DNA from: Rhodococcus sp. KRD197
Lineage (GTDB): Bacteria > Actinomycetota > Actinomycetes > Mycobacteriales > Mycobacteriaceae
Direction: 5' to 3'
Assembly (NCBI RefSeq): GCF_017168235.1
Contig: NZ_JABFAO010000011.1
Span: 1 to 64,000 of the forward strand
Length of the DNA stretch: 64,000 nucleotides
In this document: one piece after another, positions 57,840-64,000 of the stretch
How the letters are laid out: each line of letters begins with the position of its first letter
How positions within the stretch are numbered: position 1 is the stretch's first letter
Notes under the pieces: model-generated
Seen by the model: only the letters and a program-made list of their open reading frames with translations
Databases searched by the model: none
Told to the model about the DNA's origin: nothing
Program-made: the position numbers and the translations under genes

Positions 57840-58879
57840 GTCGACACCGCGCACGGACGACGCTGGTATTCGGTGCTCTCGTCCTACTGTGTGTCGCGCT
57901 GGCCGTGTTCTCTGCATGCATCGGACAGGTTCCGACGACGCCTGCCGAGGTGCTGGGCAGTGTTTTTCACCGACTCGGACTGGACATCGGTCCGATGCCT
58001 GCCCATCCCAGCGGGGACGTGACGCTGTGGCAGGTCCGTTTCCCGAGAGTCGTGCTCGGCGCGGTCGTCGGAGCAAGTCTCGGCTGCGCTGGAGCGCTCT
58101 TGCAGGGCGTGTTCGCGAACCCGTTGGCCGAGCCCGGAGTCATCGGAGTCTCCTCCGGTGCGGCAGTGGGGGCCTCGTCGGTGTTCGTGCTGGGAAGCGC
58201 GTTCTCCGGCGTGTGGACGGTAGCGGCAGCAGCATTCGCAGGCGGGCTCGTGACGACTATTCTCGTGTACTCCCTCGCACGCGGTGGGGGCCGCACCGAG
58301 GTGGTCACACTGATCCTCACCGGCGTCGCGATCAACGCATTCGCTGGAGGACTCATCGCGTTCTTCACCTTCGTCGCCTCGCCCGCCGCACGCGAACAGA
58401 TCGTGTTCTGGCAACTCGGCTCGCTGGCCGGTGCCACCTGGCAAGCAGTGTCCGTGGTCGCCCCGCTCGCCGCCGTGGGCATCGGCGCGTCGATCGCCAT
58501 CTCTCACCGACTCGATCTGCTCGCACTCGGCGAGAGCGTGGCCCGCCATCTCGGAGTGAACGTGGAACGACTTCGACAGTTCGCCATCGTCGTCGTTGCC
58601 GTGCTCGTGGCATCGGGTGTCGCGTTCACCGGCATCATCTTGTTCGTCGGTCTGGTAGTCCCTCATCTGATGCGCATGATCCTCGGACCGGCTCATCGCA
58701 TTCTGGTGCCCGCCAGTGCGCTCTGTGGGGCCGCCGTCCTGCTCGCCTCCGACCTGCTCGCCCGTACCCTCGTCGACAACGTCGACATGCCACTCGGCAT
58801 GATCACGTCACTGATCGGCGCGCCGTTCTTCTTCTGGATGTTGCGGCGCACCCGCGCACAGCAAGGTGGATGGGCATGA
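57836..58879 (+). CDS. hmuU: Haem/iron ABC transporter permease HmuU
   Basis: The 347-residue FecCD-family permease has about ten transmembrane helices. Characteristic segments are VRFPRVVLGAVVGASLGCAGALLQGVFANPLAEPGVIGVSSGAAVGA in the first third, FWQLGSLAGATW, and GVAFTGIILFVGLVVPHLMRMILGPAHR, which contacts the ATPase. It forms the haem channel with HmuV. The GTG overlaps the hmuT stop (GTGA), and its own stop overlaps hmuV (ATGA). Confidence 0.92.
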   Translation: MSRHRARTTLVFGALVLLCVALAVFSACIGQVPTTPAEVLGSVFHRLGLDIGPMPAHPSGDVTLWQVRFPRVVLGAVVGASLGCAGALLQGVFANPLAEPGVIGVSSGAAVGASSVFVLGSAFSGVWTVAAAAFAGGLVTTILVYSLARGGGRTEVVTLILTGVAINAFAGGLIAFFTFVASPAAREQIVFWQLGSLAGATWQAVSVVAPLAAVGIGASIAISHRLDLLALGESVARHLGVNVERLRQFAIVVVAVLVASGVAFTGIILFVGLVVPHLMRMILGPAHRILVPASALCGAAVLLASDLLARTLVDNVDMPLGMITSLIGAPFFFWMLRRTRAQQGGWA

Positions 58880-59715
58880 ACCTGTTCACCCGCTGCCCCG
58901 ACGAGATCGCGTCGGTCACCCCCGGTTTCGTGACGATGCAGGCGCGCAGTGTCGGCGCGGAACGATCCGGACGTGCTGTTCTCGATTCCGTCGACCTGAC
59001 CGTCGTCGCCGGTGAAGTGCTCGCGCTCGTGGGCCCCAACGGCGCAGGAAAGTCGACTCTGCTCGCGGTACTGGCCGGTGAACTCGCACCCAGCTCGGGC
59101 AGCGTCGAGATTCACGGTTGCCAAGTGCGCACGTGGTCGGATCTTCGACTCGCGAGGCGTCGCGCCGTCCTGCCGCAGCAACACACCGTCGGATTCTCGT
59201 TCACGGCCGAGCAAGTCGTCCGAATGGGCCGGTCACCGTGGCAACGGACGCCGCAAGCGGTGGACGACGACGCTGCAGTCGTGCGCGCGATGGCCGACTG
59301 CGATGTGGAACGGTTCGCGGACCGACCCTTCGCTGCACTCTCCGGCGGTGAACGTGCCCGGGTGTCACTGGCGCGGGTACTGGCCCAGCGAACATCGACC
59401 ATCCTTCTCGACGAACCGACCGCGGCGCTCGATCTCGGACATCAGGAAACAGTGATGGCTGTGGCACGCGCGCGGGCGGCGAACGCCGATGCCGTCGTCG
59501 TGGTCTTGCACGATCTGGCACTCGCGGCGGCGTACGCGGACCGGATTGCGGTTCTGCACAACGGGCGGATCGACGCGGTCGGAACGCCGCGAGAAGTCTT
59601 CGATGCACGGCGCCTGACACGTGTCTACGGCTATCCCGTAGAGGTGTTCGACCACCCGGTCACTGGTGAGCTTCTCGTGCTTCCTGTGCGCACCCGGCCT
59701 GCGAGAACTAGATGA
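58876..59715 (+). CDS. hmuV: Haem/iron ABC transporter ATP-binding protein HmuV
   Basis: The 279-residue ABC ATPase has Walker A GPNGAGKS, Q-loop region VLPQQHTVGFSFTAEQVVRMGRSPW, signature LSGGERARVSLARVLAQR, Walker B TILLDEPTAALD and the H-loop LHDLALAAAYADR. It energises import through HmuU. The ATG at 58876 overlaps the hmuU stop. The last 8 bases overlap the 3' end of the convergent gene at 59708. No haem oxygenase is in the window. Confidence 0.93.
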   Translation: MNLFTRCPDEIASVTPGFVTMQARSVGAERSGRAVLDSVDLTVVAGEVLALVGPNGAGKSTLLAVLAGELAPSSGSVEIHGCQVRTWSDLRLARRRAVLPQQHTVGFSFTAEQVVRMGRSPWQRTPQAVDDDAAVVRAMADCDVERFADRPFAALSGGERARVSLARVLAQRTSTILLDEPTAALDLGHQETVMAVARARAANADAVVVVLHDLALAAAYADRIAVLHNGRIDAVGTPREVFDARRLTRVYGYPVEVFDHPVTGELLVLPVRTRPARTR

Positions 59716-60109
59716 TCTTGATGAGCGAATCCACGCGATCGAGCAGGGTTCGCACGGCCGAAGAGTCTCGCGAGCCGGTGCCGAGTTCCTCGGCGGTGCC
59801 GACGGCGTCGCGAACCGCCGCGACGATGCTGCGTTCGTCGGTCAGATCGATCTCGGTCACCGACTGCTCCGACACAGCGGTGACATCGGAACTGTCGGGC
59901 ATCGCAGTGTTCAGATCAGCGCGATACAGCTCCAGGTACAGAGTGCTCTTGCGGACGCGAAACGAGAAGGGGCGACAATCGTCGGTGGACCCGAACCCGC
60001 TCGCGTGCGGGCCGGTGGTGATCTGCTCGACGGTGAATCGTGCATCCTTGGACGGTCGTCCAGGTCTGAACCCGGCCTCGACGCCGCTAGTAATCTCCTC
60101 GGTATCCAA
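59708..60109 (-). CDS. Hypothetical protein, Rv2137c position
   Basis: The roughly 133-residue cytoplasmic protein is one I cannot assign. It contains DARFTVEQITTGPHASGFG, FSFRVRKSTLYLELYRADL and a helical, acidic C-terminus (IDLTDERSIVAAVRDAVGTAEEL). The likely start is a TTG at 60109 because an exact GAGGAG ribosome site sits 5 bases upstream. GTGs at 60139 and 60157 extend it by 10-16 residues. It occupies the place of Rv2137c (137 residues) beside lppL, so orthology is plausible. It converges on hmuV with an 8-base overlap. Confidence 0.6.
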   Translation of the reverse strand: MDTEEITSGVEAGFRPGRPSKDARFTVEQITTGPHASGFGSTDDCRPFSFRVRKSTLYLELYRADLNTAMPDSSDVTAVSEQSVTEIDLTDERSIVAAVRDAVGTAEELGTGSRDSSAVRTLLDRVDSLIKII

Positions 60110-60258
60110 CTGGACTCCTCGTGTTTCCCCGTATGACACGGTACGCCGCCGGTGCACCCCGACCGTTTCGGTGGTCCGGGAGTGTCGCCCGGGACCCGAT
60201 CAGGCAGTCTGAACCGACGACCCATTCTCGTACCGAGCGCACCATTGGAGCTGGATTG

Positions 60259-61308
60259 ATGGAAGACAGACCCACGTCACGGCGAATGCTCGTCGTGGTC
60301 GCATCCGTATCGGCGTGTCTGTTGGCTGTCGGATGTTCCGGCGACAACGGTGCGGACGGATTCGATCCTGCCAGCCTGCAACCGCTCGACGGCATCGATT
60401 CGCCCGAGATTTCCGCTCCCCCGAGCGGTTCGATCACTTCGTCCCCCTCCGGTCTGCATTCCACCACATTCGACGCCTCGACGCGCAGTGTCGTTGCGCT
60501 GACGGACGATTCGAGGTCGATGCAAGTGTTCGACGCCGACCGGGCCGACGCGGCGCCGAGAGTGATCACGCTGCCCGCGGCGGCATCCGACATCGTGACC
60601 GTCGGCGACGGCTCTGTTCTGTTGCCGATGCAGGACCAACTCGCGCGGGTGGATCTCCGCAGCTCGAGCGCCGATATCGGCGACGGCTCCATCGACATTC
60701 TGAGTGTCGACGGAAATCTGCTCAGCGCCGCGATGCTGAACGACGGGCGCATCGCTGCCGGGGACGATCGTGGTTCGATTCACATGATCGACCCGGCCAC
60801 GAACGAGTCACAGGTTGTCGACGGCTTGACGTCCGTGGACGCCTTGGCCGTGACCGAATTCGGAATGGCGGCACTGGACCGACGACAGACTTCGCTGACC
60901 CAGATCGACATCGAAGCCGAGTCACTCTCGATCGCCCTGCGCGCCGGTACCGGCGCGGCGAAACTCGACACCGACAACTTCGGGCGCATTCTGGTCACCG
61001 ACGCCGCAGGGAGCGAGCTTCTCGTATTCTCGTCCGACGACCTTCTGCTCCGACAGCGTTTCCCAGTCGGCGCACAGCCGTGGGCGGTCACCTACGATGA
61101 CGTCACGAACGTGGTCTGGGTGAGCACCCCGGGAGACAACCAGGTGGTCGGATACACGTTGGACACGGGAATTCCCGTCGAAGTGGGCAGGTTCGCCACG
61201 GTGAGGCAGCCGGATTCCATCGCCGTGGACAGTGAAACGGGCACATTGTTCGTCGGGTCGGCATCGGGAAGCGGACTGCAACGCATTTCGGTCGAGGGCG
61301 TGGTCTGA
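60259..61308 (+). CDS. lppL: Lipoprotein LppL-like, beta-propeller fold
   Basis: The 349-residue secreted lipoprotein has a signal sequence ending LLAVGC, Cys26. The rest is a repeated beta-propeller pattern (STRSVVALTDDSRSMQVFD; ILSVDGNLLSAAMLNDGRIAAGDDRGSIHMID; VTYDDVTNVVWVSTPGDNQVVGYTLDTG). The family is YncE/SMP-30-like in shape, with no visible active site. Rv2138 (LppL) lies at the same place, upstream of pyrD. The GGAG ribosome site 8 bases before the ATG fixes the start. Role unknown; probably cell-envelope binding. Confidence 0.82.
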   Translation: MEDRPTSRRMLVVVASVSACLLAVGCSGDNGADGFDPASLQPLDGIDSPEISAPPSGSITSSPSGLHSTTFDASTRSVVALTDDSRSMQVFDADRADAAPRVITLPAAASDIVTVGDGSVLLPMQDQLARVDLRSSSADIGDGSIDILSVDGNLLSAAMLNDGRIAAGDDRGSIHMIDPATNESQVVDGLTSVDALAVTEFGMAALDRRQTSLTQIDIEAESLSIALRAGTGAAKLDTDNFGRILVTDAAGSELLVFSSDDLLLRQRFPVGAQPWAVTYDDVTNVVWVSTPGDNQVVGYTLDTGIPVEVGRFATVRQPDSIAVDSETGTLFVGSASGSGLQRISVEGVV

Positions 61309-61354
61309 GCCTTCTCGTCCCCGACCACGCGAGCGAAAAGAGGCAGCAGCCACG

Positions 61355-61603
61355 GTGTCGAAGAACAAGAGCGTGCGCAGCCGGATGCCGGCGGAATGGG
61401 AGTCGGCTTCGGACGACTGGGAGTACGTCCCGCTGAAGTTGCCACCCGACGTGACCCGGGTGACCGCATCGATGCGGCTCGCCATCCAGGCCGAGTTCGG
61501 CGGCTGGGAGCTCTCCCGTGTGCGCCTGTACACCGATGGCAGCCGCAAGGTCCTCCTCAAACGCAAAAAGACCGCGCATCATGTCCCGGATCCGGGCCTC
61601 TGA
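61355..61603 (+). CDS. DUF5703-family small protein
   Basis: The 82-residue basic protein contains [53 protein letters not shown], which spans about residues 20-72 and defines the DUF5703 family of actinobacteria. It is probably cytoplasmic and may bind nucleic acid, given its positive tail, but that is a guess. The start is a GTG at 61355 with AGAGG upstream. It lies between lppL and pyrD, only 16 bases before the pyrD start, so co-transcription is likely. Confidence 0.75.
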   Translation: MSKNKSVRSRMPAEWESASDDWEYVPLKLPPDVTRVTASMRLAIQAEFGGWELSRVRLYTDGSRKVLLKRKKTAHHVPDPGL

Positions 61604-61619
61604 AGAAGAAAGTAGGACT

Positions 61620-62699
61620 GTGGGTCAAACCGTGTATCGCGCTGTTCTCCGATTGATGTTTCTGCTCCCGCCCGAACGCGTTCACCATCTCGCGTTCTCG
61701 GCAATGCGGGCAGCCACCTCACTCGGCCCGTTGCGCTCACTCGTTGCGCGAATCCTGGCGGTGAAAGACCCGGTACTGAGAAACACCGTGTTCGGAGTCG
61801 ATTTTCCCGCGCCCCTCGGGCTCGCCGCTGGCTTCGACAAGAACGCCGACGGTGTCGATGTCTGGGGACCCATGGGTTTCGGATTCGCCGAGATCGGCAC
61901 TGTGACGGCTCAGGCGCAACCGGGGAATCCCGCTCCCAGACTGTTTCGGTTGCCCGCCGACCGGGCTCTGGTGAACCGCATGGGCTTCAACAATCACGGC
62001 GCAGGGAGTGCAGCGAACACTCTGCGCACTCGGCGCGGCGGAATCCCGATCGGCGCCAACATCGGCAAGACCAAGGTGACGCCTGCGGCGCAGGCCGCGG
62101 ACGACTACACCGTCAGCGCTACTCTGCTGGGTCCTCTCGCGGACTTCCTCGTCGTCAACGTCAGCTCACCCAACACCCCTGGTCTACGTGACCTACAAGC
62201 GGTCGAATCGCTGCGGCCGATTCTCATCGCCGTACAGCAGGTAGCGACCGTGCCCGTTCTGGTCAAGATCGCACCCGATCTTTCCGAGGACGACATCGAC
62301 GCGGTCGCAGATCTCGCCGTCGAACTCGGGCTCGACGGCATCGTCGCCACCAACACCACGATCGGTCGAACCGGCCTCCACACCGACGCCGACACCATCG
62401 AAAGCATCGGAGCGGGTGGACTGTCGGGCGCACCGCTCGCCGACCGGTCGCTGGCGGTTCTGCGCAGACTCTACGGCCGGGTCGGTTCGCAGATCGCAAT
62501 CGTCTCGGTCGGCGGAATCGAGACTGCGGATCAGGCCTGGGAACGCATTCTGAGTGGCGCATCGCTGGTCCAGGGGTACACAGGATTCATCTACGGCGGG
62601 CCGTTCTGGATGCGGTCCATCAATCGAGGCATCGCAGCACGGGTTCGGGCCGCGGGCTTCGCATCGGTCGGCGAGGCAGTGGGCGCGGGAGTGCGCTGA
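61620..62699 (+). CDS. pyrD: Dihydroorotate dehydrogenase (quinone), class 2, PyrD
   Basis: The 359-residue enzyme oxidises dihydroorotate to orotate in pyrimidine synthesis with quinone as acceptor. The class-2 form is shown by the N-terminal membrane-associating helices ([21 protein letters not shown]). FMN/active-site motifs follow: [41 protein letters not shown] with the catalytic Ser, and [13 protein letters not shown]. The GTG at 61620 is chosen because GAAGAAG/TAGGA lies just upstream and the N-terminal helix starts here; a longer open frame overlaps DUF5703. Rv2139 is the orthologue. Confidence 0.94.
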   Translation: MGQTVYRAVLRLMFLLPPERVHHLAFSAMRAATSLGPLRSLVARILAVKDPVLRNTVFGVDFPAPLGLAAGFDKNADGVDVWGPMGFGFAEIGTVTAQAQPGNPAPRLFRLPADRALVNRMGFNNHGAGSAANTLRTRRGGIPIGANIGKTKVTPAAQAADDYTVSATLLGPLADFLVVNVSSPNTPGLRDLQAVESLRPILIAVQQVATVPVLVKIAPDLSEDDIDAVADLAVELGLDGIVATNTTIGRTGLHTDADTIESIGAGGLSGAPLADRSLAVLRRLYGRVGSQIAIVSVGGIETADQAWERILSGASLVQGYTGFIYGGPFWMRSINRGIAARVRAAGFASVGEAVGAGVR

Positions 62700-62754
62700 C
62701 CGGCGAACCCGCACCGGCAGCGACATCCAGGCCATCGCCGCCGGTCGAAGCCTG

Positions 62755-63282
62755 TCAGGCCTCGTACACACCGGTCAGCAGGGCACGGCCGATGGCGTGC
62801 GAGAACAGGTTGAACCCGAGATACGCAGGCGTCGCCGTCTCGTCGACCTCCAAGCGGTCCACATCGACAGCGTGCACCGCGAAGATGTATCGATGCGGTC
62901 CGTGCCCGGCCGGCGGGGCCGCACCGATGTACCGGAACAGACCCGCGTCGTTCTTCAACGTAACCGCAGTGGCAGGGACCCCGGTTCCGGTGTCGTCCCC
63001 GGCACCCGAGACGAGTGATGTTGTGGTGACCGGGATGTTCGCAACGGCCCAGTGCCAGAAGCCGGACCCCGTCGGCGCGTCCGGATCGAAGACGGTAACC
63101 GCGAAGCTCTTGGTCCCGTCCGGGAACCCGGACCAAGAAAGCTGCGGCGACGCGTCGTGTCCTCCGGCGCCCATGATTCCGCTGACCTGCTGACCGGCGA
63201 GCGTCGCGCCTTCCGTGAGGTCCTCCGAAGTGAGTTCGAACGAGGGTAGGACAGGTAGCGCTTCGTAGGGGTCGTAAGTCAT
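62755..63282 (-). CDS. YbhB/YbcL (PEBP)-family protein, Rv2140c-like
   Basis: The 175-residue phosphatidylethanolamine-binding-protein fold has [51 protein letters not shown] (about residues 30-80) and [18 protein letters not shown]. These form the anion/phospholipid pocket. Rv2140c is the closest characterised homologue and lies beside pyrD. The ATG at 63282 is preferred because GAAAGGA is 6 bases upstream and its N-terminus matches Rv2140c. ATGs at 63288 and 63309 are less likely. Confidence 0.9.
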   Translation of the reverse strand: MTYDPYEALPVLPSFELTSEDLTEGATLAGQQVSGIMGAGGHDASPQLSWSGFPDGTKSFAVTVFDPDAPTGSGFWHWAVANIPVTTTSLVSGAGDDTGTGVPATAVTLKNDAGLFRYIGAAPPAGHGPHRYIFAVHAVDVDRLEVDETATPAYLGFNLFSHAIGRALLTGVYEA

Positions 63283-63334
63283 CGACATTCCTTTCGGTAC
63301 TTTCTTCATGGTCGTTCCGCAGCGTGAGTCATTC

Positions 63335-64000
63335 TCAGCTGTGGAGCAGGAAGTGTTCCAACACCTGTGTACCGAACTCGAGTGACTCCACCGGCACACG
63401 CTCGTCGACACCGTGGAACAGGGCAGCGAAATCTAGCTCGGGAGGCAGCTTGAGCGGTGCGAACCCGAAGCACCGAATACCCAGCTTCGCGAAAGCCTTT
63501 GCATCGGTCCCGCCCGACAGCATGTACGGAACAGTCCGACCGTTCTCGTCGTGTGCGAGCACTGCAGCGTTCATGGCGTCGACGAGATGGCCGTCGAAGG
63601 TGGTCTCGTACGAGTCGAGGGCGGTGATCCACTCCCGCTCGACGTTGGGACCGATCAGTTCGTCGACCTCGCGCTCGAACTCCGCCTGCCTACCGGGAAC
63701 GACGCGGCAGTCGATCACTGCCTCGGCCGTCTGCGGAATCACGTTTGCCTTGTAGCCGGCCTTCAACATCGTCGGATTGGCGGTATCGCGCAGCGTCGCA
63801 CCCACGATGCGTGCGATGCTTCCGAGCTTGCGCAGCGTTCCGTCCAGATCCGGGGACGCCGGGTCGAAGTCCAGACCGGTTTCCTCGGCCACCGCGGACA
63901 GGAATTCCGCCACCGAATCGGAGATCACCAACGGAAAAGTGTGATTGCCGAGTTTCGCGACGGCTTCGGCGAGATAGGTGACCGCGTTCTCATCGTGCAG
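63335..64000 (-). CDS. M20-family peptidase/deacylase (partial, N-terminus beyond right edge)
   Basis: The minus-strand frame runs without stop from 63335 to the right edge, at least 222 codons, so the gene is incomplete. It has M20 dimerisation-domain and C-terminal segments: [40 protein letters not shown]-like [18 protein letters not shown], and [24 protein letters not shown], which carries the C-terminal zinc region. The end [24 protein letters not shown] is typical. Rv2141c is the expected orthologue. The metal-binding N-terminal half is outside the window. Confidence 0.88.
   Translation of the reverse strand: MHDENAVTYLAEAVAKLGNHTFPLVISDSVAEFLSAVAEETGLDFDPASPDLDGTLRKLGSIARIVGATLRDTANPTMLKAGYKANVIPQTAEAVIDCRVVPGRQAEFEREVDELIGPNVEREWITALDSYETTFDGHLVDAMNAAVLAHDENGRTVPYMLSGGTDAKAFAKLGIRCFGFAPLKLPPELDFAALFHGVDERVPVESLEFGTQVLEHFLLHS

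Overview
The window is a high-GC actinobacterial chromosome segment, most likely from Rhodococcus or a close relative in the Nocardiaceae. The evidence is the complete Pup-proteasome locus, mycothiol ligase MshC, an aerobic cobalamin pathway, F420-type PPOX proteins, an HNH/13E12-type nuclease, and a gene order that, from memory, follows Mycobacterium tuberculosis from about Rv2061c to Rv2141c. No rRNA, tRNA, CRISPR array, transposase or integrase is visible. No gap between genes exceeds about 300 bases.

The first 1.2 kb should not be trusted as contiguous sequence. Bases 1-1161 encode part of a nonribosomal peptide synthetase condensation domain (minus strand). Bases 1174-1214 read as an Illumina Nextera i5 index followed by the Nextera read-1 adapter with one mismatch. 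Immediately after comes the 3' part of an HNH endonuclease gene. This is an assembly or library artefact joining two unrelated pieces.

Layout: 1976-2791 small membrane protein and Rv2061-type PPOX protein. 2807-11797 cobalamin genes cobN, cobG, cobH, cobIJ, cobK, cobL, with a cobalamin riboswitch ahead of cobN. 11797-15931 SDR, biliverdin-reductase-like protein, M24 peptidase, 5'-3' exonuclease and a DUF4333 protein. 16000-22114 pafB-pafC-tatA-tatC-helY. 22146-29584 pafA, a PAP2 protein, prcA, prcB, pup, dop and mpa: the pupylation and proteasome machinery. 29762-38448 LppK-like lipoprotein, trmI, RecB-like nuclease, thioesterase, hisG, hisE, HAD hydrolase and metH. 38537-42825 PAC2 protein, an unrecognised small protein, and nirB-nirD.

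Bases 42870-51199 carry a complete four-gene Wadjet type II (JetABCD) SMC-type anti-plasmid system, tightly overlapped as one operon and set between nirBD and mshC. After it come mshC and the actinobacterial cluster SCO1664-family / DUF3090 / histidine phosphatase / uppP (51207-55575). The last part holds an aldo-keto-reductase-like protein lacking two catalytic residues, a haem/iron ABC importer hmuTUV with an IdeR-like operator, a small unknown, LppL, a DUF5703 protein, pyrD, a PEBP protein and a truncated M20 peptidase running off the right edge.

Functionally the window combines B12 synthesis with a B12 user (metH), targeted proteolysis (Pup system), Tat export, nitrite assimilation, mycothiol synthesis, iron/haem uptake and plasmid defence. 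At least sixteen genes have a TAGGCT-like -10 hexamer exactly 6 or 7 bases before the start codon, which points to widespread leaderless transcription.
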